NCBI RefSeq assembly: GCF_022788715.1
Contig: NZ_CP085167.1
Coordinates: 1,485,001 to 1,549,000, forward strand
Source of the DNA: Sulfitobacter sp. DSM 110093
Lineage (GTDB): Bacteria > Pseudomonadota > Alphaproteobacteria > Rhodobacterales > Rhodobacteraceae
Direction of reading: 5' to 3'
Length of the DNA stretch: 64,000 nt
The stretch's first letter is position 1, and every line of letters begins with the position of its first letter. The notes beneath the pieces were generated by a model. That model was not told where the DNA came from, did no database searches, and saw nothing but the letters and a program-made list of their open reading frames with translations. Shown piece after piece: positions 1-8,474 of the stretch. The position numbers and the translations under genes are program-made.

Positions 1-1787
1 ATAAGCTGATCCGTATCGCCGCCGAACGCGCGCTGCGCAAAGCGCCAGTGCTCGATCCGCCGCCCGGCATGTGGGACGCATTCTCGGCCCGGTTCCCTTA
101 TACAGAGACCGACGATCAGCTGCGCGCCATTGGTGATGTGGTGGATGACCTGACCTCTGGAAATCCAATGGACCGTCTGGTTTGCGGCGATGTCGGCTTT
201 GGTAAGACCGAAGTCGCCATGCGGGCGGCTTTTGTTGCGGCGATGTCGGGTGTTCAGGTCGCGGTGATCGCGCCGACAACGCTGTTGGCGCGGCAGCACT
301 ACAAAAGCTTTGCAGAACGTTTTCGCGGTTTCCCGATAGAAGTGCGCCAACTCAGCCGCTTCGTCTCGGCCAAAGAGGCCGCGACGACGCGCGACGGGAT
401 GGCTAAGGGCACGGTCGATATTGTCATCGGTACGCATGCTCTGCTGGCTAAAGGCATTCGGTTCAAAGACCTCGGCCTGCTGGTGATCGACGAAGAGCAG
501 CATTTCGGTGTGACCCACAAGGAACGGCTGAAATCACTGCGGACCGATATCCATGTGCTGACACTGACGGCCACGCCCATCCCGCGCACTCTGCAATTGT
601 CGCTGACCGGGGTGCGCGATCTGTCGGTAATCGGCACACCGCCCGTCGACCGCCTTTCGATCCGCACCTACGTCAGCGAGTTTGACGCGGTGACGATCCG
701 CGAGGCGTTGCTGCGTGAGCATTACCGGGGCGGGCAGAGTTTCTATGTGGTACCCCGCCTGAGCGATCTGCGCGAGATCGAGGATTTCCTTCAGGCGCAG
801 CTACCGGAACTCTCCTACGTCGTCGCCCATGGGCAGATGGCACCGGGGGAGTTGGATGACCGGATGAACGCTTTTTATGATGGGAAATTCGACATTCTGT
901 TGGCGACGACAATTGTTGAATCCGGGCTCGACATTCCGACCGCCAACACCATGGTCGTGCACCGCGCCGATATGTTCGGCCTTGCGCAGCTCTATCAAAT
1001 TCGGGGCCGCGTGGGCCGCTCCAAAACACGCGCCTATGCGTACCTCACGACCAAGCCACGTGCCAAACTGACCGATACCGCGCAGAAACGTCTGCGGGTG
1101 TTGGGCAGCCTCGACACGCTCGGCGCGGGCTTTACGCTCGCATCCCAAGACCTTGATATTCGCGGGGCGGGCAACCTGCTGGGCGAAGAGCAATCCGGCC
1201 AGATGCGCGATGTGGGCTTTGAACTGTATCAGTCGATGCTGGAAGAGGCGATTGCCAAGATCAGAGCTGGCGAGATGGAAGGCCTGAGCGAAGCCGACGA
1301 GCAATGGGCGCCGCAAATCAACCTCGGCGTGCCCGTGCTGATCCCCGAAGATTACGTGCCTGATCTCGACGTGCGTTTGGGCCTCTATCGACGCCTGAGT
1401 GAGCTATCGACCAAGGTGGAACTCGAAGGTTTTGCCGCAGAGTTGATCGACCGTTTCGGCAAGTTGCCGAAGGAAGTTAACACGCTCATGCTGGTGGTGC
1501 GGATCAAGGCGATGTGCAAACGCGCCGGGATTGCCAAGCTTGACGGCGGGCCTAAAGGGGCGACGATCCAGTTCCACAATGATAAATTCGCTTCACCCGA
1601 AGGGCTGGTGCAATTTATTCAGGATCAGCGCGGGCTTGCAAAGGTTAAGGACAACAAGATCGTCGTGCGCCGCGATTGGAAATCGGATGCCGATAAGATC
1701 AAAGGTGCCTTTGCCATCGCGCGTGACCTTGCCGAACATGTGATCGCCAAGGAAAAGCTTGCGAAGAAGGCAAAAGCCAAGGGCTAA
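1..1787 (+). CDS. mfd: Transcription-repair coupling factor Mfd, 3' portion (5' end outside the window)
   Basis: Mfd removes RNA polymerase stalled at DNA lesions and recruits the UvrABC excision machinery. The frame is open from base 3 with no start, so the gene is truncated by the window edge; the visible 594 or so codons cover the RecG-like translocase and the C-terminal domain. Visible motifs are Walker A (GDVGFGKTEVAMR), the DEEQ box (VIDEEQHFGV), motif III (TATPIPRTL) and the helicase motif VI region (YQIRGRVGRS). The end fits the TRCF C-terminal domain that holds UvrA-binding residues in check. It converges on the MFS gene with only 17 bp between them; a GC-rich hairpin lies in that junction. 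Confidence 0.95.
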   Translation, partial: KLIRIAAERALRKAPVLDPPPGMWDAFSARFPYTETDDQLRAIGDVVDDLTSGNPMDRLVCGDVGFGKTEVAMRAAFVAAMSGVQVAVIAPTTLLARQHYKSFAERFRGFPIEVRQLSRFVSAKEAATTRDGMAKGTVDIVIGTHALLAKGIRFKDLGLLVIDEEQHFGVTHKERLKSLRTDIHVLTLTATPIPRTLQLSLTGVRDLSVIGTPPVDRLSIRTYVSEFDAVTIREALLREHYRGGQSFYVVPRLSDLREIEDFLQAQLPELSYVVAHGQMAPGELDDRMNAFYDGKFDILLATTIVESGLDIPTANTMVVHRADMFGLAQLYQIRGRVGRSKTRAYAYLTTKPRAKLTDTAQKRLRVLGSLDTLGAGFTLASQDLDIRGAGNLLGEEQSGQMRDVGFELYQSMLEEAIAKIRAGEMEGLSEADEQWAPQINLGVPVLIPEDYVPDLDVRLGLYRRLSELSTKVELEGFAAELIDRFGKLPKEVNTLMLVVRIKAMCKRAGIAKLDGGPKGATIQFHNDKFASPEGLVQFIQDQRGLAKVKDNKIVVRRDWKSDADKIKGAFAIARDLAEHVIAKEKLAKKAKAKG

Positions 1788-1796
1788 ACCCGATGG

Positions 1797-1817
1797 GGCG
1801 GCGGTTATTCCGCCGCC
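1797..1817. terminator. GC-rich hairpin at the mfd/MFS convergent junction
   Basis: An 8-bp perfect inverted repeat (GGCGGCGG / CCGCCGCC) with a 5-base loop starts just after the mfd stop and overlaps the last codons of the converging transporter gene. There is no T-run on either side, so it may be a weak bidirectional terminator or only a by-product of GC-rich coding sequence. Confidence 0.3.
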
Positions 1818-3037
1818 GCCGGCTGCCGATTTTCCACCCGCCCCATGTAGAGCATCAGCGCATAAGCGACGATTGCCATAAAGAGCATCGCCAACGCCAG
1901 CGGCTTTGTCGTGCCGTCAAACATGAGGCCCACCGGGGAGGCAATGAGGGCGGCCAACACCGTGGAGATCGCCCCCACGATGGATGCCGCCATGCCCGCA
2001 ATATGGCCCATCGGTTCCATGGCGATGGCGTTCAGGTTGCCCAGCGTCAGCCCCGCCTGGAAAAACAAGCAGGTCTGGAAAAACACAAAGGCGGCAAAGC
2101 CGTAAGGGTCGGGCAGGGCGCCGAGATTTGCAAAATACATGATCCCCGACAGAATGATCTGCGCGCCCAGTGCGATGGTCACTAGCCGCCGCATGCCATA
2201 GCGCACGACCAGCAGCGCGTTGATCAGGCTGGCGCTGGCGGCCACGACGGCGATGCCGCCAAACCACAACGGAAAGCTATCGCCCCGCCCATAGACGCTG
2301 TCATAGATTGGTTGCACCAGCATCAGCATTGAAAACAACATCGCCAAGGCGAGCGATTGTACGAGAATCGACAGACGCACCGAAGGATGCGTCAGCAACT
2401 CGCGCACGGCGCTCATCATCAGCCCCACCCGCAACGGACGGCGGTTTTCCCGCGGCAGGGTTTCGGGCAGGCGCAGACCCATCCAGATCACGGAAATGAT
2501 TGAGAATGCCATGAAAGCGATAAAGATTGCGCGCCAACCCGCTACGAGGATGATCCCCGCGCCCAGCATTGGCGCAAGCGCTGGAACCAGCGCAAAGACC
2601 ATCATCACAACCGACATGATCCGGGCCATCTCACGCCCCTCGTAAAGGTCGCGGATGATCGCCACGGCCACCACGCGGGGGCCAGATGCACCGAGCCCTT
2701 GGAAAACCCGCGCCACCAACATGACTTCGAGCGAGTTGCTCATCCAAGCGACGAAGGCGGACAGCGAATAAAGCGCCGCGCCGCCAAAAACCACGTTGCG
2801 TCGGCCAAAGGCATCAGACAGCGGCCCGCTAAAGAAGGTGCCAAGCCCCATGCCCAGCACGAAGGCCGTCAGGATCAGCGGTGCGCGATGGGCGAGTTCT
2901 GGGGAGAGTTCTGCGGCAATCTCGGGCAGGGCAGGCAGCATCGCGTCGATGGAAAAAGCGATCGTAGCGAACATCATCGCGATAAGGCCGATGAATTCGA
3001 TCCGGCCCATGGCGAATTTTGAGTTTTCAGTGGTCAC
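1805..3037 (-). CDS. MFS multidrug efflux transporter, Bcr/CflA type
   Basis: A 410-aa inner-membrane protein with about 12 hydrophobic segments and the usual length for the drug:H+ antiporter-1 (12 TM) group. The loop after TM2 carries the MFS signature GPLSDAFGRRNV, and the RVFQGLGASGPRVVAVAIIRD stretch after the fourth segment is typical of the Bcr/CflA branch, which exports small hydrophobic drugs such as bicyclomycin and chloramphenicol. The true substrate cannot be read from sequence. It stands alone on the minus strand, with 119 bp to the next minus-strand gene, and no regulator lies directly beside it. Confidence 0.85.
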   Translation of the reverse strand: MTTENSKFAMGRIEFIGLIAMMFATIAFSIDAMLPALPEIAAELSPELAHRAPLILTAFVLGMGLGTFFSGPLSDAFGRRNVVFGGAALYSLSAFVAWMSNSLEVMLVARVFQGLGASGPRVVAVAIIRDLYEGREMARIMSVVMMVFALVPALAPMLGAGIILVAGWRAIFIAFMAFSIISVIWMGLRLPETLPRENRRPLRVGLMMSAVRELLTHPSVRLSILVQSLALAMLFSMLMLVQPIYDSVYGRGDSFPLWFGGIAVVAASASLINALLVVRYGMRRLVTIALGAQIILSGIMYFANLGALPDPYGFAAFVFFQTCLFFQAGLTLGNLNAIAMEPMGHIAGMAASIVGAISTVLAALIASPVGLMFDGTTKPLALAMLFMAIVAYALMLYMGRVENRQPAAAE

Positions 3038-3156
3038 GCGGCGCTCCGGCGGTTGACCCTCGCGGACAGGTCAACGCGGGGGAGCTTCAGGGAATAACTT
3101 TTGGTTGCGTTCTCGATAGTCGAGAGCGCTTAACTTCGCAATGATTGCGCGCTTGT

Positions 3157-3801
3157 TTAGCCCTGCTGCTTTGTCAGGTCGGCAATGACCTGCGCCCATA
3201 GCTCGGGCGGCTGTGCACCGGGCACGGCATGGGCATTGGCAATGATGAAGGTAGGGACCGAATTTACCCCCATTTTGCGGCTATGGGCATCGCGGTCGCG
3301 GATGTCTTGGGTGTCGACATCGGACTTTAGCAGACGGGTGACCACGGCGGCGTCCATCTCAATACCATCGGCGATGTCGGCCAACACCTCGGCATCGCCA
3401 ATGTCGCGGGCGTCAACGAAATAGGCTTTGAACAACGCGGCGACAGCGGCGGTCTGGCGCCCCTCAATCCCGGCCCAATGGATCAGGCGGTGGGCATCCA
3501 GCGTGTTGGGCGTGCGCTTCATTGCCTCAAAGTTGATGTTCAGCCCTGCTTTTTCGGCATGTTCTACCACGGGGGCATAGGCGCGCACGGCGCCTTCCTT
3601 GCCGCCGAACTTGCCTTCGAGATAGGCGCGGCGGTCCATACCTTTGCGCGGCATGTCGGGGTTCAGCTGAAACGGGTGCCATTCGATGGCGAAAGGATGG
3701 TTGGGGTGATCTTGCAATGCGCGGTCGAGATGCGCCTTTCCGATATAGCACCACGGGCAGATCGGGTCTGACATGATATCGAGTTTGATCGCTTCGGCCA
3801 T
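3157..3801 (-). CDS. DsbA family oxidoreductase (FrnE-like)
   Basis: A cytoplasmic thioredoxin-fold protein of 214 aa with an N-terminal CPWC active site (SDPICPWCYIG, near residues 10-20) and no signal peptide. These features place it in the DsbA/FrnE/2-hydroxychromene-2-carboxylate isomerase superfamily; the CxxC pair favours a disulfide oxidoreductase over the isomerase, which normally lacks it. The C-terminal part has the cis-Pro region (NSVPTFII) seen in thioredoxin folds. An in-frame ATG four codons upstream (3813) is possible; the later ATG was preferred because the family usually starts a few residues before the first beta strand. It diverges from the XRE-cupin gene. Confidence 0.85.
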   Translation of the reverse strand: MAEAIKLDIMSDPICPWCYIGKAHLDRALQDHPNHPFAIEWHPFQLNPDMPRKGMDRRAYLEGKFGGKEGAVRAYAPVVEHAEKAGLNINFEAMKRTPNTLDAHRLIHWAGIEGRQTAAVAALFKAYFVDARDIGDAEVLADIADGIEMDAAVVTRLLKSDVDTQDIRDRDAHSRKMGVNSVPTFIIANAHAVPGAQPPELWAQVIADLTKQQG

Positions 3802-3903
3802 GGTAAACCCCATCTATTGCTGCGCAATGGGCATAGCGGGGTGCGGCGGGTATCGCAAGCGGGCAGCGTTGCAAGCGTCTTTGGGCGCGGCTATAGCAGG
3901 TCC

Positions 3904-4527
3904 ATGACAGACACGCCGCCCCGCTCCATGATCCAGATCGCCCGCGAAAGCGGCGCGAACGAGACCGCGCCGCCGGTTGATCTTGGCGCACGGGTGCGCG
4001 AGTTGCGCAAGGCGCGCAATTGGACGTTAGAGCAGGCCGCGCGGCAGGCCGGGCTGGCGCGTTCCACGCTTAGCAAGATCGAGAACGGGCTGATGTCGCC
4101 CACCTATGACGCGCTGAAAAAGCTCGCCGTGGGGTTGGAGATCACCGTGCCCCAACTGTTTACGCCACCTGCGGGGGAAAAGATCACTGGCCGCATGGCG
4201 GTGACCCGCGCCGAAGAGGGCGCGGCCAAGGCCACTGGCACCTATGAACATGTGCTGCTGGCCGATGCGCTGCGCAAAAAACAGATGCTGCCCTACCGCG
4301 CCCGCATCCGCGCACGCCGGATGGAGGAGTTCGACGGCTGGGTGCGCCATGACGGCGAAGAATTCCTCTATGTGCTGACTGGCATGGTGCGGCTCTTTAC
4401 CGAGTTCTATGAACCCGTCGACATGCGCCGCGGTGACAGCGCCTATTACGACGCCACCATGGGGCACAATGTCGTCTCGCTCAGCGATGAGGATGCGATG
4501 ATCCTTTGGGTGACCTCACTGGTCTGA
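3904..4527 (+). CDS. XRE family transcriptional regulator with C-terminal cupin domain
   Basis: A 207-aa two-domain regulator. Residues about 25-80 form a Cro/CI-type helix-turn-helix (LEQAARQAGLARSTLSKIENG), and the C-terminal third is a small cupin barrel (DGEEFLYVLTGMVRLF, with a second half around RRGDSAYYDATMGHNV). The layout matches PuuR/SutR-like regulators that sense a small ligand in the cupin. The ATG at 3904 is preferred because the reading frame upstream looks non-coding. Its 3' end overlaps the converging solute-binding protein gene by 12 bp. Its targets are unknown; the divergent DsbA-like gene is the nearest candidate. Confidence 0.85.
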   Translation: MTDTPPRSMIQIARESGANETAPPVDLGARVRELRKARNWTLEQAARQAGLARSTLSKIENGLMSPTYDALKKLAVGLEITVPQLFTPPAGEKITGRMAVTRAEEGAAKATGTYEHVLLADALRKKQMLPYRARIRARRMEEFDGWVRHDGEEFLYVLTGMVRLFTEFYEPVDMRRGDSAYYDATMGHNVVSLSDEDAMILWVTSLV

Positions 4528-6363
4528 GCCTTCGGCCGGTCGCCACCACCAAACCTCGGGCATGAAGTTCGGCCCGTCGCCGTAAAGCGGGATAGTGTCA
4601 GGGTATGCCATGCGCGCGTCATGGGCGATCAGCCCCTCGTCGAACTGCCAGAAGGGAATGACATAGCGCCCAGCGGTGAGGATACGGTCCAGCGCACGGG
4701 TGGCGGCGACGAAATCCGCCGTCTCACGCGCTTGCAGCATTTGATCGATCATCGCATCGACGGCGGGAGAGCGCACGCCCATGAGGTTGCGCGTGCCGGG
4801 CAGATCGGCGGCCTCTGACCCCCAATAGAAACGCTGCTCCGTGCCGGGGCTGAGCGATAGGGCGCGGCGGAAGATGGTCATGTCGAAGTCATATTCGTTC
4901 TGCCGCGCCACGAATTGCGCGTCATCAACCGTTTCAATCCGCGCCGTGATCCCAAGCCGCTTTAGCGCCTGCGTGTAAAGCTCTGCAATTGCTAGGTTTT
5001 CACGACTGCCTTTGGACAGAAGAATGGTGAATGTCAGCGGCGTGCCATCCGCGCGGCGCATGACGCCGCCTTCGGCTTCGTAACCCGCAGCGTTGAGTTG
5101 CTGCATCGCCGCGCGAATGCCTGATCGGTTGCGGGCAGAGCCGTCGGCCACGGGCAGCGTATAGCCGTCCACCGTGCCCGGCGGCAGGGTGTCGGCGTAG
5201 TCAGCCAGCAAATCGAAGACGCGGCCTGTCGCCGGCCCATCGCGCATGGCAAGGTCGGAGTTGGAGAAATAAGAGGTGATCCGGGGCAGGGCGCCGCCGG
5301 TCAGCGTTTCGTTAATATACTCAAAGTTGAAGGCCGAGATCAGCGCGTCGCGCACCTGCCAATCGTCAAACGGCGCGCGGCGGGAGTTCATGACAAAGCC
5401 GGTCATGCCCGAGGGTTTGCTATGCGGAAAGCTGGATTTTACCACCTCGCCCCGGCGGATCGCCGGGAAGTCATATTGCGTGGCCCATGTCTCGGCATTG
5501 AATTCGCGCACGGCTGAGATTTGGCCAGCTTTAAATGCCTCGAACAACACATTGGCATCGCCGTAGAAGTCGATTTTGACCTCATCGTAATTATGCGTGC
5601 CGCGGCGGAAGGGCACCTCGGCGCCCCAGTAGTCAGGATTGCGCGTCAGGGTGACGTGGCGGCCCGCTTGATAGTCGCTGATGGCGTAAGGGCCGGTGCC
5701 CAGTGGGAATTCGGCCAAGGGGGCGTTGGCAAAATCTTTGCCCTCCCATTGCGCTTTGCTGAGAATGGGGCGCATCCCGGCGAGCAGGGCAAGCTCACGG
5801 TTGTCGCTGTTAAAGGTCATCCGCAGGCTGCGCGGGCCTGTCTGCTCTATGCTGTCAATCTGCTGGCGCAGCCCGTGGTAGCGCGGGTGGCCTTCGGTGC
5901 CCAGAAGGTCGAACGAGAAGATCACATCTTCGACGGTGACGGGGCTGCCATCAGAAAACCGTGCCTCTTCACGCAGGGTGAACTCTACCCATGAACGGTC
6001 GTCGGGCACCTCAATGCTTTCAGCCAGCAGACCGTAAAGCGCGAAAGGTTCGTCCCACGAACGCCCCATCAAGGTCTCATGGGTGAAATGCGGCAACTGC
6101 CAAGGCGCGGTGCCCTTGCGCACAAAGGGGTTAAGGCTGTCGAATCCCCCGGTGTTGCCCAGAACGATCTCTCCGCCCTTAGGAGCCTCGGGATTTACAT
6201 ATGGAAGGACGGTGAAATCGGCAGGCAGTTCAGGCTCACCGTACATGGCGATTCCATGCTGAGGGGCAGCCCAGGCCGCGCCAGAGAGCAGAATCAGTGA
6301 AGAAAGCGCCGCAACGCCCCGTCCTGTCGAGAAAAAATCCCAGCTCATTTTTGAAACAATCAC
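4516..6363 (-). CDS. Extracellular solute-binding protein, family 5 (YejA-like)
   Basis: A 615-aa periplasmic binding protein for peptide-type ABC importers. A signal peptide with a cleavage site near AWA-APQH is followed by the segment typical of the YejA branch (HGIAMYGEPELPADF, NPEAPKGGEIVLG). YejA-type proteins bind oligopeptides and peptide-nucleotide antibiotics such as microcin C. The GTG start at 6363 is preceded by an AAGGGC ribosome site; an ATG five codons later is the alternative. The permease and ATPase genes (yejB, yejE, yejF) that normally follow are absent here: downstream lies the converging XRE gene. The call as a binding protein is firm, the substrate is not. Confidence 0.85.
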   Translation of the reverse strand: MIVSKMSWDFFSTGRGVAALSSLILLSGAAWAAPQHGIAMYGEPELPADFTVLPYVNPEAPKGGEIVLGNTGGFDSLNPFVRKGTAPWQLPHFTHETLMGRSWDEPFALYGLLAESIEVPDDRSWVEFTLREEARFSDGSPVTVEDVIFSFDLLGTEGHPRYHGLRQQIDSIEQTGPRSLRMTFNSDNRELALLAGMRPILSKAQWEGKDFANAPLAEFPLGTGPYAISDYQAGRHVTLTRNPDYWGAEVPFRRGTHNYDEVKIDFYGDANVLFEAFKAGQISAVREFNAETWATQYDFPAIRRGEVVKSSFPHSKPSGMTGFVMNSRRAPFDDWQVRDALISAFNFEYINETLTGGALPRITSYFSNSDLAMRDGPATGRVFDLLADYADTLPPGTVDGYTLPVADGSARNRSGIRAAMQQLNAAGYEAEGGVMRRADGTPLTFTILLSKGSRENLAIAELYTQALKRLGITARIETVDDAQFVARQNEYDFDMTIFRRALSLSPGTEQRFYWGSEAADLPGTRNLMGVRSPAVDAMIDQMLQARETADFVAATRALDRILTAGRYVIPFWQFDEGLIAHDARMAYPDTIPLYGDGPNFMPEVWWWRPAEGSDQ

Positions 6364-6428
6364 GATCTGCCCTTATTTTATTGGAGTTAATCCATACCCG
6401 CGGATTCCCGCCTTATCAAACTTTTAGC

Positions 6429-6457
6429 TTGGATTGTGGCCGTAGATTGCGTATACA
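6429..6457 (+). promoter_or_regulatory. Predicted sigma-70 promoter of a small RNA
   Basis: A -35 element TTGGAT (6429-6434) and a -10 element TATACA (6452-6457) are separated by exactly 17 bp. The expected start of transcription is near 6464, inside an intergenic region with no gene ending upstream on this strand. The spacing matches the promoters predicted here for the two tRNA genes. Confidence 0.5.
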
Positions 6458-6463
6458 GAGGTC

Positions 6464-6539
6464 ACTGCTCGATAGGTTTCTTGCCTGTATGAAACCTGCC
6501 TCAATAACTTACGCCCGCTTCGTGCGGGCGTTTTTTTTT
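6464..6539 (+). ncRNA. Predicted small non-coding RNA (about 75 nt) with its own promoter and terminator
   Basis: Between the divergent YejA-like and 3-hydroxybutyrate dehydrogenase genes lies a compact unit: a 17-bp-spaced promoter, then a perfect 7-bp hairpin (AGGTTTC at 6474-6480 with GAAACCT at 6491-6497 and a 10-base loop), about 13 unpaired bases, and a strong intrinsic terminator. No convincing open reading frame fits inside. I do not recognise it as 6S, SRP, tmRNA or a CcsR-type RNA (the CCUCC anti-SD loop is missing). It could alternatively be an attenuated leader of the gene at 6649, but the terminator would then block nearly all read-through. Start and length are inferred. Confidence 0.5.
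6512..6539 (+). terminator. Strong rho-independent terminator
   Basis: A perfect 7-bp stem, CGCCCGC (6512-6518) with GCGGGCG (6524-6530), has a 5-base loop and is followed by nine consecutive T residues (6531-6539). It reads on the plus strand, yet no protein gene ends upstream on that strand, which is the main reason to propose a small RNA gene. Confidence 0.85.
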
Positions 6540-6648
6540 GGCCTATTGCGTGCCGCCTCCCTTCCTTGGCGGTTTCGCGCGCAAACCCTTTCCCTTTGCC
6601 CGGTTCGCAGTACATGATGCAGTCGCAGCATGAACAAGGAGACGCGCC

Positions 6649-7434
6649 ATGGCTTTCACCATCGACCTGTCCGGCAAAACAGCCGTCATCACCGGATCGA
6701 ATTCTGGAATCGGACTGGGCATCGCCTGGGAACTGGCGCGGGCCGGGGCCGATATCGTGTTGAACTCTTTTACCGATGACGAAGCGGATCATGCCTTGGC
6801 GCAGCAGATGGCCGAGGAATGCAACGTAACGGCCCGGTACATCAAGGCGGATATGTCCAAGGGGGCGGAGTGTCGGCGTTTGATCGCCGAAGCCGGGACC
6901 TGTGACATCTTGGTGAACAATGCGGGCATCCAACATGTCGCCCCGATCCCCGATTTCCCGGCCGAGAAATGGGATGCGATCATTGCGATTAACCTGTCGT
7001 CGGCCTTTCACACCACTGCCGAAGCGCTGCCGATGATGCGCAAGGCGGGTTGGGGCCGGGTGATCAATATCGCCTCGGCGCATGGCCTGACGGCTTCGCC
7101 CTATAAATCCGCCTATATTGCTGCGAAACACGGTATTGTCGGCCTCAGCAAGACGACCGCGCTGGAAACGGCGAAGGAGCCAATCACCTGCAACGCGATT
7201 TGCCCGGGGTATGTGCTGACCCCGATTGTCGAAAAGCAGATCCCCGACACCATGAAGGAATACGACATGAGCCGCGAGGAGGTGATCGAGCAGGTCATGC
7301 TCACCCGCCAGCCTTCGCGCGAATTTGCCACTGTCGAGCAGATGGGCGGCACGGCAACGTTCCTGTGCTCTGACGCGGCGGCCCAGATCACCGGCACGAC
7401 CATCAGCGTCGATGGCGGCTGGACAGCGTTGTAA
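6649..7434 (+). CDS. bdhA: 3-hydroxybutyrate dehydrogenase
   Basis: A 261-aa short-chain dehydrogenase that interconverts 3-hydroxybutyrate and acetoacetate with NAD, used when polyhydroxybutyrate or ketone bodies are metabolised. The Rossmann motif TGSNSGIG is at residues 15-22, NNAGIQH follows near residue 90, and the catalytic Tyr156 and Lys160 lie in SAYIAAKHG. The C-terminal segments (CPGYVLTP, SREFATVEQMG, VDGGWTAL) are those of bacterial BdhA. The ATG follows a GGAGAC ribosome site. The patatin gene starts 5 bp after the stop, so the two are almost certainly cotranscribed. Confidence 0.92.
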   Translation: MAFTIDLSGKTAVITGSNSGIGLGIAWELARAGADIVLNSFTDDEADHALAQQMAEECNVTARYIKADMSKGAECRRLIAEAGTCDILVNNAGIQHVAPIPDFPAEKWDAIIAINLSSAFHTTAEALPMMRKAGWGRVINIASAHGLTASPYKSAYIAAKHGIVGLSKTTALETAKEPITCNAICPGYVLTPIVEKQIPDTMKEYDMSREEVIEQVMLTRQPSREFATVEQMGGTATFLCSDAAAQITGTTISVDGGWTAL

Positions 7435-7439
7435 GCGCC

Positions 7440-8474
7440 GTGGCGGTCAAAAAACGCATTAACCTCGCCCTCCAAGGGGGCGGCGCGCATGGCGCTTTCA
7501 CTTGGGGGGTGTTGGATCGGCTGTTGCAGCAGGACGATCTGGAAATCTGCGGCATCTCCGGCACCTCTGCCGGGGCGCTGAATGGTGCGGCGCTGAAATC
7601 GGGCATGATCTCTGGCGGGCGCGAGGGGGCGCGGGAAAACCTTGATTGGCTCTGGGGGCAGGTCTCGGGCATTTCCGACCTGCGGCTGTCGCATTGGCTG
7701 GCACCATTCGGGTTGGATAAGCTCAGCCAGGCGATGGAATATTCGCTACCTGTGGCGATCTCAGACTCGCTAACGCGGGTTGTGTCGCCCTATGCCTACG
7801 GGCCGTTCTATCGCAATCCGCTTGAGGATGTCGTGGCGCATTTCGACTATGGCAAAGTGGGGGCGCAGAAACCGCCGTTCTTCTTTGTCTGCGCCACGCG
7901 GGTGCGCAACGGCAAGATCAGGGTGTTTGAGGGGGACGAGATCGGCCCCGACGCGCTGCTGGCCTCGGCCTGCCTGCCAACCATCTTTAAAGCGGTTGAG
8001 ATTGACGACGCCCAGACCGGCCAACGCGAAGCGTTTTGGGACGGTGGTTACACTGGAAATCCGGCACTGTTCCCGCTGTTTCGCGACGACCTGCCGGAAG
8101 ACATCGTCGTGGTGAACATCAATCCGCTAGAGCGCGAAGACCTGCCGACGACGCCCCAGCAGATCCAGAACCGGATCAATGAGATCAGCTTCAATTCCAG
8201 CCTATTGCGAGAGATGCGGGCGATTGATTTTGTCCAGCGCCTGATCGCGGATGGCACCCTGCCAGAAGGGCGGATGAAGCGGGTCCACATGCATATGATC
8301 GCTGATGACGCGCTCATGGCGCAGTTGTCGGTGGCGACCAAGATGTTGCCCAATCCGGCGGTGATACGAGCGCTGCATGAAGCGGGTGTCGCGGCAGCGG
8401 ATCAATTCTTGACGGATCACTTTGACGACCTGAACCAGCGCAGCAGCGTCGATCTACCCGCGATGTTCGGCTGA
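7440..8474 (+). CDS. Patatin-like phospholipase family protein
   Basis: A 344-aa serine hydrolase with a Ser-Asp dyad. The oxyanion-hole motif GGGAHGAF is at residues 13-20, the nucleophile elbow GTSAG gives Ser43, and the catalytic Asp is in DGG at about residue 201. No signal peptide or membrane segment is visible, so it should act in the cytoplasm on lipid or another acyl ester. The GTG start at 7440 lies 5 bp after bdhA; this coupling suggests a role in polyhydroxyalkanoate or fatty-acid turnover, but that is inference. Its end overlaps the converging DUF502 gene by 21 bp. Confidence 0.88.
   Translation: MAVKKRINLALQGGGAHGAFTWGVLDRLLQQDDLEICGISGTSAGALNGAALKSGMISGGREGARENLDWLWGQVSGISDLRLSHWLAPFGLDKLSQAMEYSLPVAISDSLTRVVSPYAYGPFYRNPLEDVVAHFDYGKVGAQKPPFFFVCATRVRNGKIRVFEGDEIGPDALLASACLPTIFKAVEIDDAQTGQREAFWDGGYTGNPALFPLFRDDLPEDIVVVNINPLEREDLPTTPQQIQNRINEISFNSSLLREMRAIDFVQRLIADGTLPEGRMKRVHMHMIADDALMAQLSVATKMLPNPAVIRALHEAGVAAADQFLTDHFDDLNQRSSVDLPAMFG

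Noticed and set aside
3817..3903. Longer N-terminal extension of the XRE-cupin protein
   Set aside because: The extra 29 residues overlap the upstream promoter region, are unlike the family and lack a ribosome site; the ATG at 3904 fits better.
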